Part shown: positions 50,548 through 59,383 of the stretch, piece after piece
Layout: every line of letters begins with the position of its first letter
Numbering within the stretch: position 1 is the first letter of the stretch
Source of the DNA: Lachnospiraceae bacterium
GTDB taxonomy: Bacteria; Bacillota; Clostridia; Lachnospirales; Lachnospiraceae
Assembly (NCBI GenBank): GCA_910574715.1
Contig: CAJTCH010000018.1
Location: 1-64,000, forward strand
Direction: 5' to 3'
DNA length: 64,000 nucleotides
Notes under the pieces: model-generated
Seen by the model: only the letters and a program-made list of their open reading frames with translations
What the model was told of the DNA's origin: nothing
The model's database searches: none
Translations under genes and position numbers: made by a program

Positions 50548-51484
50548 ATTCTCTTTCCCCTGACCAATTCATATTCTCGGATGCTCCTGACAGTTCCATC
50601 TTCTCTCCGACCATGTTCAGTTCATCCTTATTGTACACCTGATATTCATCCCAGATCCCTTCCAGTGTTGTAAGCGTCGTGATCACTTCATTCTGCTTCT
50701 TCATGCACAGCGCGACCACCAGCGCGTTCACCACGCTGAGCGGCGCCACCAGAGAATCCACGATCGACGCCATATCGCTTCTTGCGATCAGATTACAGGA
50801 GGAATACAGCGTCATCGGCGAGTGTACGCTGTCCGTCAGTGTGATGACCTTCGCCTTGCGGTTACTGGCATACTCAAGCGCCTTCAGGGTACGCATGGAA
50901 TATCTGGGAAAGCTGATGCCGATAATCACATCCTCTTCCCCGATCCTGAGCATCTGTTCAAAAATCTCACTGGGGCTGCTGGTATTCACTGCCGTCACAT
51001 CATCACACACAAGGTTCAGATAGAAGCATAAGAAACTGGCAAGAGGCGCACAGCTCCTAATCCCCACCACGTAGATCTTCCTGGCCTTTAAAATGGTATC
51101 CACCGCCATCTCAAAAGCACCATGGTCGATGGTCTCCATCGTCAGCTTGATCTTCTCGATATCCGACTGCAGCACCGAAGCCAGGATCTCTCCCTGGCTG
51201 ATCCTGCCGTAGGTCACCTCCATACGCTGGATAGAATTGAGCTTCGTGCGCACCAGTTCGCCAAGCGCCTTCTGGAATCCCGGGTATCCGTCATATCCAA
51301 GAGCCATGGCAAACCGGACCACCGTTGACTCGCTGACTCCAACCTCTTCTCCCATCTTCGCAGCCGTCAGAAACGCCGCCTTGTCATAATCCTCCCGGAT
51401 GAATTCAGCAAGCTTCTTCTGACCCTTGCTGAATCTGGGATATCCTTCATTAATCTTCTGCAATAATTCATTATTATTTTGCAT
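50540..51484 (-). CDS. MurR/RpiR family transcriptional regulator
   Basis: A 314-aa repressor-type protein. The N-terminal HTH of the RpiR family (about residues 1-75) has EEVGVSESTVVRFAMALGYDGYPGF. A C-terminal SIS sugar-phosphate-binding domain has VVGIRSCAPLASFL and ISFPRYSMRTLKALEYA. It probably senses a phosphosugar. The target genes are not evident from the neighbours. A terminator separates it from the decarboxylase cluster upstream. Confidence 0.9.
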   Translation of the reverse strand: MQNNNELLQKINEGYPRFSKGQKKLAEFIREDYDKAAFLTAAKMGEEVGVSESTVVRFAMALGYDGYPGFQKALGELVRTKLNSIQRMEVTYGRISQGEILASVLQSDIEKIKLTMETIDHGAFEMAVDTILKARKIYVVGIRSCAPLASFLCFYLNLVCDDVTAVNTSSPSEIFEQMLRIGEEDVIIGISFPRYSMRTLKALEYASNRKAKVITLTDSVHSPMTLYSSCNLIARSDMASIVDSLVAPLSVVNALVVALCMKKQNEVITTLTTLEGIWDEYQVYNKDELNMVGEKMELSGASENMNWSGEREYE

Positions 51485-51564
51485 ATTGCCTGTCTCTTTT
51501 CCACATTCTCTTCTCTCATTGCCGGCTTTGGAGCGTCAGACGGCCGCAGTTGACTTCTCATCAT

Positions 51565-51600
51565 AAAAGATGTCGGAAATCAATGATTTCCAACATCTTT
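51565..51600 (-). terminator. terminator of the decarboxylase cluster
   Basis: Long imperfect hairpin: AAAGATGT and GGAAATCA pair with TGATTTCC and ACATCTTT around one mismatch, followed by TTTTATG on the minus strand, 10 bp past the oadA stop. Confidence 0.75.
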
Positions 51601-51610
51601 ATAAACACTG

Positions 51611-53020
51611 CTAGACAGGATAACTTCCGTTCTCCGTATCGGCAACCGTCTGGTCAACCTTCGTCTGCTGCGCCTCTCTATACTTGAAGAAGTCCGTGGC
51701 AACCTGCGGGAACAATGCATAGGACAGCACATCTTCATCCTGCTGGCTCCACTGTTCACACTCTTTGCGAAGAGTATCCAGCTCATCCGGGATCAGATCT
51801 GCCGGACGGCAGGTGATCACTTCCGCATTCTCGCCGAGAACCTTCTTCGTCACCTCTTCGTCAAACGGCTTCACCGTCGCGCCGTACTTACCGCTTAAGA
51901 TATCCTTGGTCTCCTTGGTCGCCATCTTATAGCGCTCACCCATCAGCACGTTAAATACTGCCTGCGTACCAACGATCTGGGAGGAAGGTGTAACAAGCGG
52001 CGGCTCTCCAAGGTCTTTTCGCACTCTTGGAACCTCTTCCAGAACGTCGTAATATTTGTCTTCTGCATTCTGCTCCTTGAGCTGGGATGTCAGGTTGGAC
52101 AGCATACCGCCCGGAACCTGATACAGGAGGGTCTTGATATTGACGCCCATATTCTTCGGATTCAGAAGCCCGCTCTCCAGCGCCTCGTCACGGATCGGAC
52201 GGAAGTAATCAGCGATCTCCGCAAGAAGATTCTGGTCAAATCCGGTATCATACGGCGTACCCTTGAAGGTCTCCACCATAACCTCCGTCGCCGGCTGTGA
52301 AGTGCCAAGGGCAAACGGCGACATCGCAGTATCGATTACATCCACCCCGGCTTCTACTGCCTTCAGATAGGTCATAGACGCCACGCCGGACGTATAGTGC
52401 GTGTGTAACTGGATCGGAAGGCTCGTCGCGTCTTTCAGCGCCTCGATCATCTCCGTCGCCTTATAAGGAACCAGAAGTCCCGCCATATCCTTAAGGCAGA
52501 TAGATGTAGCTCCCATATCCTCAATCCTCTTGGCTATGTCGATCCAGTATTCCATCGTATAAGCGTCTCCCAGGGTATAAGACAGCGCAACCTGGGCGTC
52601 CGCCTTCTCCTTCACCGCCGCGCTCACCGCCGTCTGAAGATTACGGAGATCGTTCAGACAGTCGAAAATACGGATCACGTCGATACCGTTGGACACTGAC
52701 TTCTGTACGAAATACTCTACCACATCATCCGCATATGGACGATACCCCAGGATATTCTGTCCGCGGAACAACATCTGAAGCTTGGTATTCTTGAATCCGT
52801 CGCGGAACTTACGAAGCCTCTCCCACGGATCTTCCTTCAGGAAACGAAGGGACGCATCGAAGGTGGCTCCGCCCCAGCACTCTACGGAGTGGTATCCAAC
52901 CTTGTCCATCTTCTCCACGATCGGAAGCATCTGTTCCGTCGTCATACGTGTGGCGATCAGAGACTGGTGCGCATCACGCAGAATGGTTTCTGTTATTTTA
53001 ATTGGTTTTTTCTCAGCCAT
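51611..53020 (-). CDS. oadA: oxaloacetate/pyruvate carboxyltransferase subunit (OadA-like, no biotin domain)
   Basis: A 469-aa TIM-barrel carboxyltransferase, homologous to transcarboxylase 5S and the alpha part of oxaloacetate decarboxylase. Metal and substrate residues lie in TETILRDAHQSLIATRM, MLFRGQNILGYR and QLHTHYTSGVASM. The conserved Lys that becomes carboxylated is in CLKDMAG. The biotin domain present in fused OadA proteins is missing and is supplied by the separate carrier at 54249. It moves CO2 between oxaloacetate/pyruvate and biotin. Last gene of the cluster. Confidence 0.94.
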   Translation of the reverse strand: MAEKKPIKITETILRDAHQSLIATRMTTEQMLPIVEKMDKVGYHSVECWGGATFDASLRFLKEDPWERLRKFRDGFKNTKLQMLFRGQNILGYRPYADDVVEYFVQKSVSNGIDVIRIFDCLNDLRNLQTAVSAAVKEKADAQVALSYTLGDAYTMEYWIDIAKRIEDMGATSICLKDMAGLLVPYKATEMIEALKDATSLPIQLHTHYTSGVASMTYLKAVEAGVDVIDTAMSPFALGTSQPATEVMVETFKGTPYDTGFDQNLLAEIADYFRPIRDEALESGLLNPKNMGVNIKTLLYQVPGGMLSNLTSQLKEQNAEDKYYDVLEEVPRVRKDLGEPPLVTPSSQIVGTQAVFNVLMGERYKMATKETKDILSGKYGATVKPFDEEVTKKVLGENAEVITCRPADLIPDELDTLRKECEQWSQQDEDVLSYALFPQVATDFFKYREAQQTKVDQTVADTENGSYPV

Positions 53021-53053
53021 TTTCTATCCTCCATTAAAATGATTCTTATAATT

Positions 53054-54205
53054 CTACATTACCCCAAAAATCGCCATAAATGTTCCCGCAGCAACTGCCG
53101 TACCGATAACGCCCGCTACGTTCGGACCCATGGCATGCATCAGCAGGAAGTTGGTCGGGTCTGCCTCCGCGCCCACCTTCTGAGATACACGGGCCGCCAT
53201 CGGAACCGCAGACACACCGGCAGAACCGATCAGAGGATTCACCTTGCCGCCTGTAGCGACGCACATGATCTTACCGAACAGCACGCCTGCCGCCGTACCG
53301 AACATGAAGGCGATCAGACCAAGCGCAACGATCTTAAGGGTATCCGCATTCAGGAACGCCTCCGCACTCGTGGTCGCCCCCACGGAAGTACCCAGAAGGA
53401 TAACTACGATATACATCAAAGCGTTGCTCGCCGTATCTGTAAGCTGGCGTACCACTCCTGACTCACGGAACAGATTACCCAGCATCAGCATACCTACCAG
53501 CGGCGCCGTCGTAGGAAGGATCACGCAGACTACAATCGTTACGATGATCGGGAAGAGGATCCTCTCAAGCTTCGTAACCGGCCTTAACTGCTCCATCTTG
53601 ATCTTACGCTCTTTCTCCGTCGTCATCAGCTTCATGATCGGAGGCTGGATGATCGGCACCAGAGACATATAAGAATATGCCGCCACCGCGATCGGTCCCA
53701 TGATCGCCGTCTGAGACAGCTTGCCTGCAAGAAAGATAGAAGTAGGTCCGTCCGCACCGCCGATGATCGAGATTGCCGCCGCCGCCTTATCTGAGAAGCC
53801 CATAGCCATGGCTCCGAGATATGCTGCGAAGATACCGAACTGCGCCGCCGCACCCAGAAGGAAGCTCTTAGGATTGGCAATCAACGGTCCGAAGTCTGTC
53901 ATTGCTCCTACTCCAAGGAAGATCAGGGACGGAAGGATCGACCACTCATCCAGCATATAGAAGTAATAGAGCAGTCCGCCTGTCCCGTTCGCCGCATCCT
54001 CCGCATGCAGCATAATATCCGGGAAGATATTAACGAGCAGCATACCAAATGCGATCGGTACCAGGAGCAGAGGTTCAAACTCATGTCTGATTGCTAAATA
54101 TAGGAAAAAACATGCAACTGCAATCATGATCAGATTGCCGCCTGTAAGACTGAAAAATGCCGTCTGCTGCACGAGGTTTCCCAATGTCGTTGTTATATAT
54201 TCCAT
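53054..54205 (-). CDS. oadB: Na+-translocating decarboxylase beta subunit
   Basis: A 383-aa polytopic protein of the OadB/MmdB/GcdB family. Conserved parts are FLGVGAMTDFGPLIANP with the Na+-site Asp, IIGGADGPTSIF, and the C-terminal GSAGVSAVPMAARVSQK with the essential Ser region. It decarboxylates carboxybiotin and exports Na+. It lies between the biotin carrier and the OadA-like gene. Confidence 0.95.
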   Translation of the reverse strand: MEYITTTLGNLVQQTAFFSLTGGNLIMIAVACFFLYLAIRHEFEPLLLVPIAFGMLLVNIFPDIMLHAEDAANGTGGLLYYFYMLDEWSILPSLIFLGVGAMTDFGPLIANPKSFLLGAAAQFGIFAAYLGAMAMGFSDKAAAAISIIGGADGPTSIFLAGKLSQTAIMGPIAVAAYSYMSLVPIIQPPIMKLMTTEKERKIKMEQLRPVTKLERILFPIIVTIVVCVILPTTAPLVGMLMLGNLFRESGVVRQLTDTASNALMYIVVILLGTSVGATTSAEAFLNADTLKIVALGLIAFMFGTAAGVLFGKIMCVATGGKVNPLIGSAGVSAVPMAARVSQKVGAEADPTNFLLMHAMGPNVAGVIGTAVAAGTFMAIFGVM

Positions 54206-54248
54206 TTTTTAACCTCCAGTCGTGTCATATAATCACAGCGATTATATC

Positions 54249-54614
54249 TTAATTCAATGTCGCAAGAACAGCACCTGCTTCAACCGCATCTCCTACTGCT
54301 GCATTGATACTTGCCACAGTTCCGTCTTCCGGCGCCACAACCGGGATCTCCATCTTCATCGCCTCAATAATAACAACTGCGTCGCCTTTCTTCACACTCT
54401 GGCCTACATTCGCCTCAATCTTAAATACCTTGCCTGCCGCGCCTGCCTTCACTTCGATCGACCCTGCTCCCGCTGCCGGCGCTGCCTTTGGCGCCGCCGG
54501 AGCCGCCTTCGGCGCTGCTGCTCTTGGTGCTGCCGCCTGAGGCGCTCCTGAAGTATTCTCCTCTACCGTAACATCGTATACATTTCCATTAACTGTAATC
54601 GTATAATTTTTCAT
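54249..54614 (-). CDS. biotin carboxyl carrier protein
   Basis: A 121-aa protein. A short beta N-terminus (MKNYTITVNGNVYDV) is followed by a flexible Ala/Pro linker of repeated AAPKAAP units (about residues 24-50) and a biotinyl domain with EAMKMEIPV, whose Lys takes biotin. It corresponds to transcarboxylase 1.3S or the MmdC subunit. AGGAGG precedes the ATG at 54614. It must serve both carboxyltransferases of this cluster. Confidence 0.95.
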   Translation of the reverse strand: MKNYTITVNGNVYDVTVEENTSGAPQAAAPRAAAPKAAPAAPKAAPAAGAGSIEVKAGAAGKVFKIEANVGQSVKKGDAVVIIEAMKMEIPVVAPEDGTVASINAAVGDAVEAGAVLATLN

Positions 54615-54634
54615 CTTAAATAATCCTCCTAGTA

Positions 54635-55426
54635 TTATGAATTCCATTTATTTGATGGACGGCGTCTGATACTTCTCACATAGAATCCGCCCGCAGCCGC
54701 TTCTTCCATGCCAGCCTCTTCTCTGGCCGCCGCGATTGCCGCTGCAATAACCGCTATCAATTCCGTATCGTCTTCTTCTGTCTCTGGGGCTGCAGGAACC
54801 ATTACCGGCGCCGGGGCTGCCGCAGCAGTGCTTGTCTTCTCTTCCTTCTTCTTATTCGCACCCGTAAGCGCCGGGATAAACTTAAACAGAGAGATCAGGA
54901 ACGAGATAAAGATCAGTACGGCGAATACCGTTCCCATTCCAAGCACCGTATTAAGCCCTGCCTTCTCTAAGATCTCACCCAATGAATACTCCCCGTCTAC
55001 AGTCATGCTCTCCATATAGGACTTCTCGTCAAACACGAAACTGATGGTCGCATCCCTGTCCGCGAACTGTGCCGCTGCAGACACCTTAAGCCCTTCATTC
55101 GTCTCCTCCGATGTGAAATCGCCATGGCTTACATAGGCTCCGCACTCATCAATCGCCGCTTCCCACGCGTCAAGCGCGCCAAGGAAACTCTCCGGCGTCA
55201 CAGGAATCCCTGCCTGCGTCAGTTGGAGTTCCATGGTAAATTCTCTCATGCTCCTCCATTGCTCAAGCATGGCCGCGTCGGCATTCGCACAATAGTTGAT
55301 CATGAATTCTGTGGTCTGGTCAATGGCTGCCGTGTTATACTCAACCGCTTCCTCGCTGCTCTTGCACGCGGTAAAGCAGAGCATTACAGCGACAGCACAG
55401 AGTAATAAACTAATTTTTTTCCTCAC
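54635..55426 (-). CDS. decarboxylase gamma subunit (OadG-like) with N-terminal lipoprotein domain
   Basis: A 263-aa protein, much longer than a usual 80-120-aa OadG. It has a signal peptide with the lipobox LCFTAC (Cys21), an extracytoplasmic domain of about 130 residues, one membrane helix (about 163-183), and a cytoplasmic tail rich in Ala, Pro and Glu ending in RSIRRRPSNKW. The tail and helix fit the gamma subunit that holds the membrane complex together. The role of the outside domain is unknown. It lies between the CoA-type carboxyltransferase and the biotin carrier. Confidence 0.82.
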   Translation of the reverse strand: MRKKISLLLCAVAVMLCFTACKSSEEAVEYNTAAIDQTTEFMINYCANADAAMLEQWRSMREFTMELQLTQAGIPVTPESFLGALDAWEAAIDECGAYVSHGDFTSEETNEGLKVSAAAQFADRDATISFVFDEKSYMESMTVDGEYSLGEILEKAGLNTVLGMGTVFAVLIFISFLISLFKFIPALTGANKKKEEKTSTAAAAPAPVMVPAAPETEEDDTELIAVIAAAIAAAREEAGMEEAAAGGFYVRSIRRRPSNKWNS

Positions 55427-55440
55427 TTTGCCTCACCTCT

Positions 55441-56880
55441 CTAAACCGATCCATGCTTTTTCATCGGACGGTCTTCTCTTTTTGTGAATAACATCTCGAA
55501 TGCGCCGATCACATATTTTCTCGTCTGATCCGGCTCAATGATGGTATCCACATAGCCTCTTCTTGCAGCAGATAACGGGCTTGACTGCAGTTGTCTGTAC
55601 TGGGCAGTTTTCTCTCTCAGTGTATCGGCATCCGCGCCTGCGTACATGATCTTCGCCGCAAGGTCCGCTTCCATCATGCCGATCTCAGCCGTCGGCCATG
55701 CATACACCATATCCGCGCCGACAGACTTGCTGTTCATCATGACATAAGCGCTTCCGAATGCCTTGCCGATCACCACGTTCACCTTCGGAACGGTGGCATT
55801 GGCAAATGCGTACGTAAGCTTTGCCGTCTCTCCTGCAAGATTCTTCTCGTCATACTCACACGCCTTGAACCCGGTTACATTGGTCAGCGTAAGAACCGGG
55901 ATATTGAAGGCATCGCAGAAGTTCACGAACCCGGCGGCCTTCTTCGCTCCGTCGGAAGACAGAGAGCCGTCAAACTGTGCCGTAACCTCAGACTTCTCAT
56001 TATATATCTTGGAACGGTTCGCAACCGCTCCCACCGTCATACCGTTCAGACGGATGAAGCCGGTCACCATATCCTTCGCATAATCCTTCTTCGTCTCAAA
56101 GAATACACCGCTGTCAGAGATGATAGACAGCGCGATAGCTGTATCTTCCGCCGCATTCTCGATCCCGTCGCACAGACGGTTCAGGCTGTCCGTACACTCG
56201 TCATAGGAAGCATTCTCCTCGTTATTGCCCGGCAGCATGCAGACCAGAGTACGGATATCCGTCAGTATCTCGTCTTCTGTCCCGATCCCGTCTACAAGAC
56301 CTGCGTTCTCGCTCTGGTACTTCGCAGAGGAAGTATCAAGCTTCGTAATATTATTGCCTGGAAGGGCATTGGGTGAATTCACAAATAACTTAGCCTTGGA
56401 TGCTTCCATAAATGTGAAATCCGTCAAAGCAGGCACAACGGAAAGTCCGCCGCCGCATGTCCCAAATATTGCCGTGATCTGAGGGATCACTCCTGAAGCC
56501 ATCGTCTGCTTCAGATAAAGATTCCCAAACGCGTTCAGCGCGTCCGTCGCCTCCTGAAGCCTGATCCCGGCACAATCTATAAGTCCGATTACCGGTGCTC
56601 CCATCTTCATCGCCATATCATAGATATTCGCGATCTTCTTCGCATGCATCTCACCAACTGCTCCATTCAAAACCGATGCATCCTGACTGTACACGTACAC
56701 CAAATTCCCGTCAATCACTCCGTAGCCGGTGATTACACCGTCAGCCGGAGTCTCTTTTTCCTGCATGTTGAAATCTGTGCTCCTGGCAGTTACCGCCCCG
56801 CCGATCTCAACAAAGCTTCCTGCATCAAGTAACGTCGCAATCCTGATACTTGCTGCACTCTCTGTTGCCATGTTGCCCAT
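55441..56880 (-). CDS. acyl-CoA carboxyltransferase (MmdA/transcarboxylase 12S-like)
   Basis: A 479-aa crotonase-fold carboxyltransferase with two repeated domains. CoA- and biotin-binding glycine motifs are seen in IFGTCGGGLSVVPAL and VIGKAFGSAYVMMNSKS, and ITGYGVIDGNLVYVYSQD is typical. The family decarboxylates or transcarboxylates methylmalonyl-CoA, malonyl-CoA or glutaconyl-CoA. The ATG at 56880 follows GGAGGG. First gene of the five-gene cluster. The substrate is inferred as methylmalonyl-CoA from the transcarboxylase-like partner set, but other acyl-CoAs are possible. Confidence 0.88.
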   Translation of the reverse strand: MGNMATESAASIRIATLLDAGSFVEIGGAVTARSTDFNMQEKETPADGVITGYGVIDGNLVYVYSQDASVLNGAVGEMHAKKIANIYDMAMKMGAPVIGLIDCAGIRLQEATDALNAFGNLYLKQTMASGVIPQITAIFGTCGGGLSVVPALTDFTFMEASKAKLFVNSPNALPGNNITKLDTSSAKYQSENAGLVDGIGTEDEILTDIRTLVCMLPGNNEENASYDECTDSLNRLCDGIENAAEDTAIALSIISDSGVFFETKKDYAKDMVTGFIRLNGMTVGAVANRSKIYNEKSEVTAQFDGSLSSDGAKKAAGFVNFCDAFNIPVLTLTNVTGFKACEYDEKNLAGETAKLTYAFANATVPKVNVVIGKAFGSAYVMMNSKSVGADMVYAWPTAEIGMMEADLAAKIMYAGADADTLREKTAQYRQLQSSPLSAARRGYVDTIIEPDQTRKYVIGAFEMLFTKREDRPMKKHGSV

Positions 56881-57073
56881 AGTCAAGCCCTCCATCTTCT
56901 TATATATTACAAAACCAAATTTTTGCCAATTATATTATATCCCTTTTGATGTTTTACTGCAATACTTTTTTTCACCTCACGGACTCCCCGAAGCCAGGAT
57001 AAAACTAGACTGCATTCCAGTTATATCCAATTTATAAAATTACTTAATATTTTCTTAACATAACAGTTGTACT

Positions 57074-57101
57074 TTGGTCGGTTTTATGATATATTTACAA
57101 T
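57074..57101 (+). promoter_or_regulatory. promoter of the POT transporter gene
   Basis: TTGGTC at 57074-57079 and TACAAT at 57096-57101 with a 16-bp spacer, leaving a leader of about 70 nt. The divergent decarboxylase cluster starts 194 bp away. Confidence 0.55.
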
Positions 57102-57116
57102 AGCTTTTCACTGAAT

Positions 57117-57140
57117 ATTACATATTTTTCCATATGTAAT
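57117..57140 (+). promoter_or_regulatory. inverted repeat in the leader of the POT gene
   Basis: Perfect 9-bp arms ATTACATAT and ATATGTAAT around TTTTCC, just downstream of the likely transcription start. It could be an operator or an RNA hairpin. No T-run follows, so it is not an intrinsic terminator. Confidence 0.55.
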
Positions 57141-57178
57141 ACAGGTGGAAAAATACATCTATATGGAGGGTAAAATAT

Positions 57179-58537
57179 ATGGAAACAGCAAAAAAGCGCA
57201 GACCATTTGGCTTTTATGTGTGTGCGATGGGATTTACCTTTGAGCGTCTCGCATTTTACACCGTAAAATACTTACTTGCCATCTGGCTTGCAACGGAAGT
57301 TACTTCCGGCGGTCTGGGATTATCAGATGCAGAAGGTGCAGCCATGTCCGCTTCTTTCGTGGCATGGACCTACATCACACCGATCTTCGGCGGTTACATT
57401 GCCGACTACTGGTTAAGCCCGAGACTCTGCGTGGCTCTGGGTATGATCCTGATGGGCGCGGGATACTTGTGTACCTGGCAGGCTCACTCTATGGGGATGG
57501 TGTGGGCAATGGTTATCCTGGTATCCGTTGGTACCGGATTGTTCAAGGGGAATCTGTCCGGTGTGAACGGACTGTTATTCCACGACGAAGAAGAACTGAA
57601 CTCAGCGTTCTCTATTCAGTATTCTTTTGTTAACATCGGTTCCTTCATCGGTACGACCTTTATTGCCATGCTGGCAACCACAGGTCTATTCGGGATCAAG
57701 TGCAGTTTCAACACCGTATTTCTGATCTGTGCGATCTTCTTATTCATTGACGCCGCATGGTTCATCCTGAACGGCAAGGCGCTCGGCGATGCCGGCAAGA
57801 AGCCTTTCAAGAACGACCAGCGAGAGTTCGTATCCGCTGAGAAGAAAGCTGCAGCCGAGTCTGCTCCGCTTACCGCAAGCGACAAGAAGAAGATCGTTGC
57901 GATCATCCTTGTAACCATCTTCTCCGCAATCTTCTGGATGGTATGGTATATGGCATACATGCCGGCTTACTATTACTTCGGATGGGGCGACGGCGCAGAT
58001 TTCCTGAACCATGCGAACTGGTACATTGGAAGCTTCCAGATCCCTACATCCTGGTTCGACTCTGTGAACGCTCTGACCTGTATCATCCTGGGACCTGTTC
58101 TTGCCGGTGTATGGGCTAAGATGGCGTTAAGACCGAAGGGTGACATGAGCATGTTCAAGAAGACGGCTCTTGGTACCATGCTGGTAGGTGTATCTTATCT
58201 CGTTATGGTTCTCGCCGACATGATCAGAGGCGACGGACAGTGCTCCGTATTCTGGCTTGCACTTGTATGTCTGTTGATGTCTGTAGGTGAGATGGTATTC
58301 TCCCCGCTTGGCAACTCCTTCGTATCTAAGCTGGCTCCAGCTAAGGTTCTGGGTCTGTTATTGGGCTTCTGGCCAATCGCGGTATTCCTGGCACAGCAGA
58401 TTTACCCGAAGGTATACTCCTGGCTTGCAACCCTGCCGTTCATCGCATACGGCGTGGTTGGCGCGGTCGTAATCGTATTCGGCCTGATCCTCTGGGCATG
58501 CAGCGGCAAGCTGGACGCTCTGGAGAAAGAAGACTAA
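57179..58537 (+). CDS. POT/PTR family proton-dependent peptide transporter
   Basis: A 452-aa protein with about 12-14 membrane helices. The family motif around helix 1 reads FERLAFYTVKYLL, and helix 2-3 has YITPIFGGYIADYW. KGNLSGVNGLLF and the later GEMVFSPLGNSFVSKLAP match the PTR signatures. It should import di- and tripeptides with protons. GGAGGG lies nine bases before the ATG. It is a single-gene unit with its own promoter and terminator on the plus strand. Confidence 0.9.
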   Translation: METAKKRRPFGFYVCAMGFTFERLAFYTVKYLLAIWLATEVTSGGLGLSDAEGAAMSASFVAWTYITPIFGGYIADYWLSPRLCVALGMILMGAGYLCTWQAHSMGMVWAMVILVSVGTGLFKGNLSGVNGLLFHDEEELNSAFSIQYSFVNIGSFIGTTFIAMLATTGLFGIKCSFNTVFLICAIFLFIDAAWFILNGKALGDAGKKPFKNDQREFVSAEKKAAAESAPLTASDKKKIVAIILVTIFSAIFWMVWYMAYMPAYYYFGWGDGADFLNHANWYIGSFQIPTSWFDSVNALTCIILGPVLAGVWAKMALRPKGDMSMFKKTALGTMLVGVSYLVMVLADMIRGDGQCSVFWLALVCLLMSVGEMVFSPLGNSFVSKLAPAKVLGLLLGFWPIAVFLAQQIYPKVYSWLATLPFIAYGVVGAVVIVFGLILWACSGKLDALEKED

Positions 58538-58547
58538 CCAAAATATC

Positions 58548-58579
58548 CGGGCTGTCAGGTATATGATCCTGACAGCCCG
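58548..58579 (+). terminator. terminator after the POT gene
   Basis: Perfect 12-bp stem CGGGCTGTCAGG/CCTGACAGCCCG with an eight-base loop, followed by a short T-rich stretch, 10 bp past the stop. Confidence 0.8.
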
Positions 58580-58608
58580 TTTGTAATCTTATCTGAATCG
58601 TTTCTACT

Positions 58609-59379
58609 CTACTCCTCTTCCATCTCCTCCATCTCCCGTAAGATCTCCTTATAGAATTCGGACGTATCCTCATCCTTCTTCTCAAGAATCTTCACGATCA
58701 CGCCGTCATCGATTAAGAATATCTTATCGCTGCACCGTGCAATCTTGGGGTCATGGGTCACAAGAATGATATTCTTCCCCATCTCCTTGTTGATATTGTC
58801 GAAGGTATCCATAAGCCTTCTGCTTGACTTCGCATCCAGGTTGCCTGTAGGCTCATCCGCCATGATAATACCCGGATCATTGATCAGCGCCCTGCATATG
58901 GCAATTCTCTGCTTCTCTCCGCCGGACAATTCCCTTGGAGACTTGCCGATCAGCCTCTCCACACCGAATCTTGCCGCCAGGCTCAGCATCTTCTGCTTCA
59001 TCTCTTCTGCCGGTGCTTTGTCAAGGATCATGGGAACCATGATATTCTCCCCCACAGACAGACTGTCCATCAGATAGAAATCCTGGAATACAAATCCGAT
59101 CTCCCGCCTTCGAATATCCGCAAGCTCATCTTTCCAAAGCTCTGACGCATCCTTCCCCTTGAAATAAAGCTTCCCTTCTGTTAAAGGCTCCATCATTCCC
59201 AGGATCTTAAGCAGCGTAGTCTTGCCGCCTCCCGAGCTTCCCATGACAGCGACATATTCCCCCTCTTCTATAGTAAGGTCAAGGCCTTTCAGCACCTCTA
59301 TCTTCGCATCAGGATTCTTCTTCTCCTGATTCCTGTAATAGTTCTTCACGAGTTTCTCTGTTCTTATAATCTCCGCCAT
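58609..59379 (-). CDS. ABC transporter ATP-binding protein (MacB/BceA-type)
   Basis: A 256-aa ATPase. Walker A is GSSGGGKTT, the Q-loop is FVFQDFYLMD, the signature is LSGGEKQR, Walker B is IIMADEPTGNLD, and the switch His is in VTHD. The acidic C-terminal tail ends EEMEEE. The ATG at 59379 follows GGAG and comes four bases after the permease stop. With the FtsX-type permease it forms an exporter or peptide-sensing transporter of the kind used against antimicrobial peptides. No two-component system is adjacent. Confidence 0.93.
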   Translation of the reverse strand: MAEIIRTEKLVKNYYRNQEKKNPDAKIEVLKGLDLTIEEGEYVAVMGSSGGGKTTLLKILGMMEPLTEGKLYFKGKDASELWKDELADIRRREIGFVFQDFYLMDSLSVGENIMVPMILDKAPAEEMKQKMLSLAARFGVERLIGKSPRELSGGEKQRIAICRALINDPGIIMADEPTGNLDAKSSRRLMDTFDNINKEMGKNIILVTHDPKIARCSDKIFLIDDGVIVKILEKKDEDTSEFYKEILREMEEMEEE

Positions 59380-59383
59380 CACA

